This document shows, piece after piece, positions 40,133 through 47,438 of a stretch of 64,000 bases of DNA (its first letter is position 1; each line of letters opens with the position of its first letter). Under the pieces are notes generated by a model. That model worked only from the letters and a program-made list of their open reading frames with translations. It was not told the DNA's origin and ran no database searches. Origin of the DNA: Thermodesulfobacteriaceae bacterium UBA6232 (GTDB taxonomy: Bacteria; Desulfobacterota; Thermodesulfobacteria; Thermodesulfobacteriales; Thermodesulfobacteriaceae). Location of the stretch: positions 1-64,000 of the forward strand of contig DJWK01000036.1 in assembly GCA_002441555.1 (NCBI GenBank). Reading direction: 5' to 3'. A program made the position numbers and the translations under genes.

Positions 40133-42152
40133 AACAGTGGTCTCCAATCTGGATAGGCTTATTTTCCAAGGCCTCAAGCCCTTTTTCAAGAAGCTCAAAG
40201 ATATTTTTGGTTTCTTTAAGAGATAATTTCAAAGCCTGATTAAAATCACAGTCATAAAGACTTCCATCAGGAGAAATATTTATTAGTTTAAGACACATCA
40301 CCTTTTTAAGGGTTTCGGGATTAAAATTGGCATAAAGAAGTTTATAATAATCATCAAGTTTTCCTATTTTTTTCAAATATCTTTTAAATCTTCCTATAGG
40401 GAAATTATTAAGAACGTAAAGATCCGTAAAATATAAACCTTTTTCGTTGAAAAATTTGTAAAATTCCTTTTTTATTTCATTTTCAGGTGGTGCAAGGGAT
40501 ATATCTGTAGGATTTACCATAAGATAAAGAGAATAAATTCTTCCATAACCCGCCTCATTTAATTTTTTTAGAGCTAAAAAGGCCCTTTTATAAAAACCAT
40601 TTCCCCTGAAAAAGTCTGCACTGTGTTCCTCAAGGCTGGGGAAGGAACCAATGATTTTTACTTTTTTTTCTGCAAGAAGAGTGATTAAATCATCCCTTTC
40701 TAAAAGGGCAGTAAAATTTGTTCTAAATAAAATCTCTTTGGTATACATAGAGGCCTGGGATATAAAATCTTTTATTAAAGGATGAAGTTCAGGTGAACCT
40801 CCAGTTATATCGAGAATTTTCCCAGGATATCTCTTTAAAAGTTCAAGAATAGCCGATATTACCTTCTCAGACATTAAACCACCCTTTGGCCCTGCTGAAA
40901 GATGACAGTGAAGACATTTTTCATTACATTTGGAGCCCACATTTACTTGGATAATATCAACAGAACCTTTGGTCAAAGTTATACCAATCTCCCTTAATTT
41001 TTGCGAAAAGGGTATGAATTCCTGAGGTGGAGAACAACAGGGACTTCCACTTACAACGGAGTCCCATTTTCCATTTTTGGTAACCTTGGGAGAGCGATAA
41101 ATTATTTTTTCACCCCAGGGAAAAGGTCTTGGTGTTAAAGGTTTAGCAGGTTCTACGAAAATAAACTGATCATAGGCATATCTTTTTAAATTTTTAAAGG
41201 TCCTTTCGCAAACAGCTACTCTTTTCCCAAGTTCAAAGATATGTCCCTCTGAGTCCTCAACTTTCACAAAAGGGCCAGTGTAAATTACAGCATGCCCTTT
41301 ATCTATACAGGATCCTTTTTCACCTTTGTGGGCTTCAATAGTAATTGAACGAAACTCTATTCCCTCTATAACTTGCCAAGGCTTTTCGTCATATTTTAAA
41401 ATTCTTACACTGGTAAATCCAGCTTTTAAAAAGGCTTCAATAAACTTATCTTCTCTTAAAGCCCCTGAAATACAGCCCGCCCAAAGCTCAGGATCTTTTT
41501 TTAAGAGTTCAGGAACATCTTCATCAGAAACTATATCACTTATTACCGCTCTCCCCTCTGGCTTTAATACTCTGAAAATCTCTCTGAAAAGTTTCTCCTT
41601 ATCTTCATCCTTTACAAGATTTAGAACGCAGTTAGAAACTACAGTATCAACGGAGTTGTCAGGAATAAGAGGTTCTTTTTCTTCGAGATATTTAATAAAT
41701 TCTTCAAATTTTAATAGATCTTCAAAGGTCTTTATGGGATTTTCAAGAAGATAGCTATCTACCTTTTCAAGATTAAGTTTTAAATTTTGAATGCGGGCTT
41801 TACGAAACTCTGTGTTTAAATATCCAAGTTTTTTGGCAATTTCATTTTGATATTTTCTTGCTAAAGCAAGCATCTCATCATTAAAATCTACACCTATTAC
41901 CTTACCCTTTGGGCCAACAATTTGAGCTATCATATAACAGTGTTTTCCTGAGCCAGAGCCAAGATCAAGAACTACTTCACCCTCTCTTACATAGACAGTT
42001 GGATCGCCACAGCCATAATCTTTCTCAAGAATTTCTTGAGGAATAATTTTTAATAGCTCTGGACGGGAATAAGAAACAGGGCAGCAAAGCCTTATTTCTT
42101 TTGTCTTTGCTGCCCTCTTATATGTTTCAAGAACTGCAGTTTCCATTACCAT
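40083..42152 (-). CDS. arsS: ArsM-ArsS fusion: arsenite methyltransferase plus radical SAM arsenosugar protein
   Basis: A 689-residue two-domain enzyme. Residues 1 to about 340 form a class I methyltransferase like ArsM: LCCPVSY at the N terminus, VVLDLGSGSGKHCYMIA, DFNDEMLALARK, VVSNCVLNLV and an ArsM-like Cys in WAGCISGAL. From about residue 380 it is ArsS: radical SAM CNEKCLHC near residue 410, GGSPELHP, and the C-terminal Cys block CYACTALYGTSCFG. ArsM methylates As(III); ArsS adds 5'-deoxyadenosyl to dimethylarsenite in arsenosugar formation. Here both steps appear in one chain. It overlaps the Fe-S fusion by 50 bases. Confidence 0.87.
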   Translation of the reverse strand: MVMETAVLETYKRAAKTKEIRLCCPVSYSRPELLKIIPQEILEKDYGCGDPTVYVREGEVVLDLGSGSGKHCYMIAQIVGPKGKVIGVDFNDEMLALARKYQNEIAKKLGYLNTEFRKARIQNLKLNLEKVDSYLLENPIKTFEDLLKFEEFIKYLEEKEPLIPDNSVDTVVSNCVLNLVKDEDKEKLFREIFRVLKPEGRAVISDIVSDEDVPELLKKDPELWAGCISGALREDKFIEAFLKAGFTSVRILKYDEKPWQVIEGIEFRSITIEAHKGEKGSCIDKGHAVIYTGPFVKVEDSEGHIFELGKRVAVCERTFKNLKRYAYDQFIFVEPAKPLTPRPFPWGEKIIYRSPKVTKNGKWDSVVSGSPCCSPPQEFIPFSQKLREIGITLTKGSVDIIQVNVGSKCNEKCLHCHLSAGPKGGLMSEKVISAILELLKRYPGKILDITGGSPELHPLIKDFISQASMYTKEILFRTNFTALLERDDLITLLAEKKVKIIGSFPSLEEHSADFFRGNGFYKRAFLALKKLNEAGYGRIYSLYLMVNPTDISLAPPENEIKKEFYKFFNEKGLYFTDLYVLNNFPIGRFKRYLKKIGKLDDYYKLLYANFNPETLKKVMCLKLINISPDGSLYDCDFNQALKLSLKETKNIFELLEKGLEALENKPIQIGDHCYACTALYGTSCFGSLT

Positions 42153-42590
42153 TTATTTACCCTTTTCAATAAACTCAGGATAGGGCCAACCAGACATACC
42201 TCCTTCAAGGATATAAAGCCTCGATTCAGGAACCCCCTTTGATTTTAAATAATCATAGGTATTTCTGGCCCCGCTTCTTCCTCTTGGGCAAATAATTACC
42301 ACTGGATCATTGGATTGATTAATAATAGGTAAAGCCTTATCAATTCTTTTTCTTAATACATCGTTGTTTGCAGGAAAGGCGTTAGTTTCAATGGAACCTT
42401 TAAAATGATGTTTTACATATTCATCATGAGGTTGAATATCAACAATGATAACCTTCTTTCCTGTTTCAAGCCACTTTTTAAATTCCTCTGGCTTAAGATA
42501 ATTGTATGCAAAGGAAACCTTACCCCAAAGGAGTATAAATAAAAATCCTAAAAAAATAACTCCCCACATTTTAAATAACTCTCTTTTCAT
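42153..42590 (-). CDS. Exported rhodanese-domain protein
   Basis: Single rhodanese domain of 145 residues with an N-terminal signal or anchor (about residues 8-28, ending VSFAYN). The active-site loop is ICPRGRSGARNT with the catalytic Cys near residue 101. Other rhodanese features are VDIQPHDEYVKHHFKGSI and LEGGMSGWP. Predicted to carry sulfane sulfur outside the cytoplasmic membrane. It ends one base before the ArsM-ArsS start, so it is probably co-transcribed. Whether it acts on thioarsenicals is speculation. Confidence 0.9.
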   Translation of the reverse strand: MKRELFKMWGVIFLGFLFILLWGKVSFAYNYLKPEEFKKWLETGKKVIIVDIQPHDEYVKHHFKGSIETNAFPANNDVLRKRIDKALPIINQSNDPVVIICPRGRSGARNTYDYLKSKGVPESRLYILEGGMSGWPYPEFIEKGK

Positions 42591-42680
42591 ATCTTCACCC
42601 CCTCAAATTTTTTTGCTTTAATGGGTCATAAAATTATATACTTTAGAACAAATATTTGTCAAATAAAATATTTAAATGAA

Positions 42681-43361
42681 TTAGATTTCATTTATAAAAT
42701 TTTTTAAAAAATTAGGAGAGACCCCGCAAAGAAAAAGCAAAAGGATAAAATTATTTTTAAGGCTTATCCAAAAGGGATAAAAAGGTATTTTTGAACTAAA
42801 TTTTCTTGAGGATGCCAAAATCCTTCCAGGAAGCTCAACGGGAGGATAAGCTCTCCTTAGTCGTAGAACTAAATCAAAATCCTCAAGAAAGGGATACTCT
42901 TTAAAGCCACCCAGTTTTTCATAAAGCTTTCTTTCAATAAAAAGCCCCTGATCCCCATAGGGAAGATGAAAAAGTTTAGCTCTAAAATTTATTAATTTTT
43001 CAAGAATTCTTAGAGAAAGGCCATTTTTATTATAAATAAGTTTGAAAAAACCAGCCTTGATACCCCTTTGATAAAGACTTTTTAGGTCTATTTTATCAAG
43101 AATCTGTGTATCCGCATGCATAAAAAAGAGAAGATCCCCTTTAGCTACTTCTGCTCCAGCTTTAAGTTGTTTTCCCCTTCCCTTTTCACTCAAAATTACC
43201 TTTGCTCCAAAAAATTCTGCTATTTCGCGGGTTTTATCTTTACTTCCACCGTCTACCACAATAACTTCATCAGGAGAGATTAATTCCAAAGATTTTAGTG
43301 CCCAAGGCAGAGATTTTTCTTCGTTAAGGGTTGGTATAATTACTGATAGATGATGGTTCAT
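42681..43361 (-). CDS. TIGR04283-type family 2 glycosyltransferase
   Basis: GT2-like enzyme of 226 residues: SVIIPTLNEEKSLPWAL at the N terminus, VDGGSKDKT, HADTQ (the metal-binding DXD-type position) near residue 78, YGDQGLFIERKLYEKLGGF and EDFDLVLRLR. These are TIGR04283 features, a family named from arsenosugar clusters. A C-terminal hydrophobic patch (FILLLFLCGVSP) may touch the membrane. It overlaps the methyltransferase gene upstream by 4 bases. A second family (TIGR04282) is encoded four genes downstream. Confidence 0.85.
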   Translation of the reverse strand: MNHHLSVIIPTLNEEKSLPWALKSLELISPDEVIVVDGGSKDKTREIAEFFGAKVILSEKGRGKQLKAGAEVAKGDLLFFMHADTQILDKIDLKSLYQRGIKAGFFKLIYNKNGLSLRILEKLINFRAKLFHLPYGDQGLFIERKLYEKLGGFKEYPFLEDFDLVLRLRRAYPPVELPGRILASSRKFSSKIPFYPFWISLKNNFILLLFLCGVSPNFLKNFINEI

Positions 43362-43987
43362 AAGGCCTTTGTAGCTGAAATTACTACAAAGCCTCCCTCT
43401 CCATAGCCTTTTTTCACAGGCTCAAGCTCAACTATTTCTTCAAGGGGTTTAAAAATGGTCTGAGTAATATGAAATGAGGTGAAATCGGCTTTTTTAAGTA
43501 ATAAAAGGATTTCTTCTGATGAATAGAATTTAGCTTCCCTATAAAAGACACTTTTATCTTTTTTGGAAAGATAGATTTTTCCAAGAAAACTCTCTTTATC
43601 CACAAAGCCAATTATTATTCTTCCTTGCGGTTTTAAAACTCTTTTTACTTCAAAAAGGGCCTTTTCAGGATCATCAAGAAAACAGATGGTAACAACCATT
43701 AAAATAAGGTCAAAACTTTCATTTTTAAAAGGAAGCCTTTCTGCCACACCTTTTATTACTTTGATTTTGCGATTTTTAGCCAATTTGAGCATCTCCGTTG
43801 AGGGATCAAGCCCAAAATCTATTCTTAAAGGTTCGGCAAATCTTCCAGAACCAACTCCTATTTCAAGGGAAAGACCCTTTACCAGATGAGGCCTTATAGC
43901 CTCAATTTCTGAGAGATATACAGGCTTATATTTTTCATACCAGAGCTCATATTCTTTAGCGTGTTCATTAAAAACTTCACTTCCCAT
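43358..43987 (-). CDS. Class I SAM-dependent methyltransferase
   Basis: A 209-residue methyltransferase: SLEIGVGSGRFAEPL (SAM loop), DPSTEMLKLAK, GVAERLPFKNESFDLILMV and LKPQGRIIIGFVD, all of the UbiE/Methyltransf_11 type. ATG at 43987 is chosen as AAAGGGG lies 6 bases upstream; the frame opens 36 bases earlier. It heads the minus-strand organoarsenical group. Its substrate cannot be read from sequence; a further methylation of an arsenical or a quinone-type substrate are alternatives. Confidence 0.8.
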   Translation of the reverse strand: MGSEVFNEHAKEYELWYEKYKPVYLSEIEAIRPHLVKGLSLEIGVGSGRFAEPLRIDFGLDPSTEMLKLAKNRKIKVIKGVAERLPFKNESFDLILMVVTICFLDDPEKALFEVKRVLKPQGRIIIGFVDKESFLGKIYLSKKDKSVFYREAKFYSSEEILLLLKKADFTSFHITQTIFKPLEEIVELEPVKKGYGEGGFVVISATKAL

Positions 43988-44102
43988 TTTTACCCCTTTG
44001 ATAACAATACTTTTTAATACCATCTACTTTACCACAAAATTTGTAATTTTTCTCTAAAGGGGTTAAAAATTGCTTCCCCAGTGAAGAGTACCAAATTTTC
44101 TC

Positions 44103-44130
44103 TTGACAATAAAAAATTTTCATCTATAAC
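44103..44130 (+). promoter_or_regulatory. Promoter of the tetR-RND efflux operon
   Basis: TTGACA at 44103-44108 and TATAAC at 44125-44130, spacer 16, 35 bases before the TetR-type start. An imperfect palindrome sits just downstream of the -10. Confidence 0.65.
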
Positions 44131-44137
44131 CAAATGA

Positions 44138-44153
44138 AAGTTAGTGCTTACTT
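44138..44153. promoter_or_regulatory. Candidate TetR operator
   Basis: Sixteen-base imperfect palindrome AAGTTAGTGCTTACTT. AAGT, AG and their complements CT, ACTT are symmetric; the fifth base pair and the central two bases are not. It lies at the expected transcription start, right before the tetR gene, consistent with autorepression. Confidence 0.5.
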
Positions 44154-44164
44154 AAATAGTAGGA

Positions 44165-44755
44165 ATGACTGAAGATACCAGGGAACGAATCCTTGAGGCA
44201 GCTTTAAAGCTTTTTTCAGAAAAGGGTTATCTTGGGGCTACAACCAAGGAAATAGCCATGGCCTCAGGAATCTCTGAGGTTACCCTTTTTCGCCATTTTC
44301 AAACTAAAGAAAATCTTTTTATTAGTGTCCTTGAACACTACTCTTTTTTACCGAAATTAAAGGAATTATCAAAAGATCTCTTAGTAATGCCCCTTGAAGA
44401 GACTTTAAAAACTTTGGCTAAGGCCTTTCTTCAAACCCTAAAAAGTAGAAGAGATCTAATAAGAATCATGCTTGCAGAGCTTCCAAGGTATCCGGAAATC
44501 GTAAAAGAGTCTTATCAAAAAACCATTGAAAAAATAATTCAAGAGATTTCTCAATATTTCGAAAAATTACAAAGGGAAAGAAAAATTAAAAGTTCCATTT
44601 CGTCAAACCTTCTTGCCAGAGCTTTCTTAGGGCTTTTTTTCTCCTATTTTCATGCTGAGGAAATAAAAGGTCTAAATTTCAAAAATCAATCTGAAGAAGA
44701 GATTATTGATAATTATGTAAAGATCTTTCTTTATGGGATTTTATATGCACCTTAG
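44165..44755 (+). CDS. TetR-family transcriptional repressor
   Basis: A 196-residue regulator with an N-terminal TetR helix-turn-helix: RILEAALKLFSEKGYLGATT, then KEIAMASGISEVTLFRHF and KENLF. The C-terminal ligand domain is helical and variable. It is the first gene of an efflux operon (regulator, periplasmic adaptor, RND pump, outer membrane factor), the classical arrangement for drug- or metal-responsive pumps. A candidate operator lies 12 bases upstream. The inducer is unknown. Confidence 0.93.
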   Translation: MTEDTRERILEAALKLFSEKGYLGATTKEIAMASGISEVTLFRHFQTKENLFISVLEHYSFLPKLKELSKDLLVMPLEETLKTLAKAFLQTLKSRRDLIRIMLAELPRYPEIVKESYQKTIEKIIQEISQYFEKLQRERKIKSSISSNLLARAFLGLFFSYFHAEEIKGLNFKNQSEEEIIDNYVKIFLYGILYAP

Positions 44756-44763
44756 GAGGTATA

Positions 44764-45888
44764 GTGGTGAAAAATTTTAGGTTCTTACCATTATTTTTAA
44801 GTATCCTAATTCTTTTCGCTTCTTGTAAGACCCAAAGTAAAACTCCAAAAAGTCAAAGCCAATTGAGAGAAATTCCAGTTACAGTTTATAGAATTCAGAA
44901 TGCCACTTCAATAAGTTTTGAAATGCTCTATCCTGGAAAAACAAAAAGCCTTTCAGAAGTAAAAGTAGTTTCAAGAATTACAGGGATTCTTAAAAAAAGA
45001 TTTTTTAAAGAGGGAGCTTATGTTAAAAAGGGAGATCTTCTATATTTAATAGAAAGGGAGCCCTATCTTGCCCAATATGAATTTGCCAAGGCTCAAGTTG
45101 AGAAGGCTCAAGCAGACTTGGAAAGATTGGAAAAAGAGTGGAAAAGGGTTTCTGAAGCCTTTAAGGCTAAACTTGTCAGTGAAAGTGAAAGAGATAAAAT
45201 TTTTTCTGAGCTTCAAACCGCTAAAGCGCATCTTAAAGAGGCAAAGGCCAATCTTACCCAGGCGGAATTAAATCTATCTTATACTGAGGTTAGAGCAGAG
45301 GCCTCTGGCATAATAGGAAAAAGAGAAATCGATGAAGGAAATTTAGTTACCCCCGGAACTGTTCTAACTACTATTACCCAGACGAACCCCCTTTATGTAG
45401 AATTTTCAATTCCAGAGAGGGATTTTGAAATTTTAGGACTTTCCAAAGGTAACTTTCTAAAACTTAAGCAGAAAAAAATTACGCTTTATCTGTCTGAAAG
45501 AACTCCTTATGAGCTCAAAGGAACAATAGATTTTGTGGATAGTAAACTTGATGAGACCTCCTCTTTAAAGCTTCGAGCCATAGTTCCTAATCCAAAAAGA
45601 GAGCTTCTTCCCAATAATTTTGTAAGAGTTGAAATAAGCGGATTCCCCAAAAAAGTTCTTCTCCTTCCTCAAAAGGCTGTGATGCAGGGTCCGCAGGGCA
45701 GTTTTGTCTATGTTGTAGAAGATGGGAAGGCAAAGGTTAAACCTATAAAAATTGGTTTACCTTATAAAGAATATTATGTGGTTGAAGAGGGAGTAAATCC
45801 TGGTGAACTTGTGGTGCTTGATAATCTTATGAAATTGCGACCCGATATGCTCTTAAAGATTGAAAAAATCATAGAGGAAGCAAAGTGA
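44764..45888 (+). CDS. RND efflux periplasmic adaptor (membrane fusion) lipoprotein
   Basis: AcrA/MexA-like adaptor, 374 residues. The N terminus is a lipoprotein signal ending in ILFASC. After it come the barrel-sandwich (biotinyl-like) half VSRITGILKKRFFKEGAYVKKG preceding LYLI, a coiled-coil hairpin of about residues 105-175, the second lipoyl half with GIIGKREIDEGNLV, then beta-barrel and membrane-proximal parts (LLPQKAVMQGPQGSFVYVV). Start GTG 44764 follows AGGAGG. It overlaps the pump gene by 4 bases. Confidence 0.92.
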   Translation: MVKNFRFLPLFLSILILFASCKTQSKTPKSQSQLREIPVTVYRIQNATSISFEMLYPGKTKSLSEVKVVSRITGILKKRFFKEGAYVKKGDLLYLIEREPYLAQYEFAKAQVEKAQADLERLEKEWKRVSEAFKAKLVSESERDKIFSELQTAKAHLKEAKANLTQAELNLSYTEVRAEASGIIGKREIDEGNLVTPGTVLTTITQTNPLYVEFSIPERDFEILGLSKGNFLKLKQKKITLYLSERTPYELKGTIDFVDSKLDETSSLKLRAIVPNPKRELLPNNFVRVEISGFPKKVLLLPQKAVMQGPQGSFVYVVEDGKAKVKPIKIGLPYKEYYVVEEGVNPGELVVLDNLMKLRPDMLLKIEKIIEEAK

Positions 45889-47438
45889 TTTCTGCCTTTT
45901 TTATTAATAGACCAAAAACTGCCATAGTTTTATCCATTATCATAGTACTTCTCGGGTTGATTTCTCTTCAAGTTATTCCAATTAAAGAATATCCCACTAT
46001 CACTCCTCCCCAGATTACCGTTACAGTCACTTATCCTGGAGCTGATGCCGATACCATTGCCAAAAGTGTTGCTGCCCCCATTGAAGAAGCCATAAATGGT
46101 GTGGAAAACATGCTTTATATGATCAGCACCTCTTCCTCTTCCGGCATTTATACTCTTAATATCTTTTTTGAAATTGGAACAGATCCCAATGTGGCCAAAA
46201 TGGATGTAAATAATAGGGTTCAACTTGTTCTTCCAAGGCTTCCAGAAGAGGTTAGAAGGCAAGGCATTCAAGTAAGAGAAAGAAGTCCGGATTTTCTAAA
46301 GGTAATAGCCTTTTATTCTGAAGGTAATCAGCGAGACCCCGTTGATCTTTCAAACTATGTCCTTCTTAATGTGGTAGATGAGATAAAAAGAATTCCTGGA
46401 GTAGGAGACGCTATTGTTTTTGATGAAAAAAGATATTCCATAAGAGTTTGGTTGATTCCCGATAAACTTTATCGTTATCAGTTAACACCCCTTGAGGTTT
46501 ATCAGGCTATTGCTAAACAAAATCAACAATTTTCTGGCGGTCTTCTTGCAGGAGAACCCATTTCTTCTAAAAATTACTTTACTTTTCCTGTAAAAGGAGA
46601 AACAAGATTTTCTTCAGCCCAACAATTCGGTGAAATAATTCTCAAAGAACTTCCGGATGGATCCTCTTTAAGATTAAAAGATGTAGCAAGGATTGAACTT
46701 TCCTCTGAGACTTACAATAGAAATTCCTTTTTCAAAAAACAAAAGGTCATTCCTGTAGGGATATTTCTTTCCTCTGGTGCTAATGCCCTTGAGGTCTCTG
46801 CCAAACTTGACAATCTCCTAAAGGAGATAAGCCAGAAACTTCCACCGGATATAAAATTTTTCTTTCCCTATGATCCAACTATTTTTATTAAAGAATCCAT
46901 AAAAGAGGTAATAATAACTCTTGGCTTGGCAATTCTCCTTGTGGTTTTTGTTATATACCTCTTTCTTGGTCATTTTAGAGCCACTCTAATTCCTGTTTTA
47001 GCCATTCCTGTTTCTATTATAGGCTCTTTTGCCTTTCTCTATGCCTTTGGTTTTTCAATCAATCTTTTAACTCTTTTTGGATTAATCCTTGCCATAGGTC
47101 TTGTTGTGGATGATGCCATTATTGTTATTGAAAATGTAGAAAGAATTATGAGAGAGGAAAATCTACCCCCCAAAGAGGCCAGTTTTAAAGCCATGGAGGA
47201 AATATCTTCTCCTGTTATTGCCATTGTGCTTGTCTTATCTGCAGTTTTTATTCCGGCATCTTTTGTGGGTGGATTTACTGGAAAATTTTATCAGCAATTT
47301 GCCATTACTATTGCCACTTCCATGATTCTTTCAGGATTAGTTGCTTTAACCTTAACACCTGCACTTTGTGTTCTTATTCTAAAAAAAAGAGGAAAAACCT
47401 CCCCTTTTGCCCATAAGGCTTTTTCAAGACTTTTTTGA
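45885..47438 (+). pseudogene. RND efflux pump (HAE1/AcrB type), N-terminal half, frameshifted
   Basis: First half of a proton-driven inner-membrane pump. It starts ISAFFINRPKTAIVLSIIIV (TM1), then YPTITPPQITVTVTYPGADADT, the porter region, and transmembrane segments with LFGLILAIGLVVDDAIIVIEN, where the paired Asp residues belong to the proton relay in TM4. The frame stops at 47436-47438 after a run of six T (47431-47436). Removing one T continues SRLFELTRKGF into the second half. Everything on both sides matches AcrB, so the break is one base. Classified as HAE1-like because of the DD pair. Confidence 0.9.
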
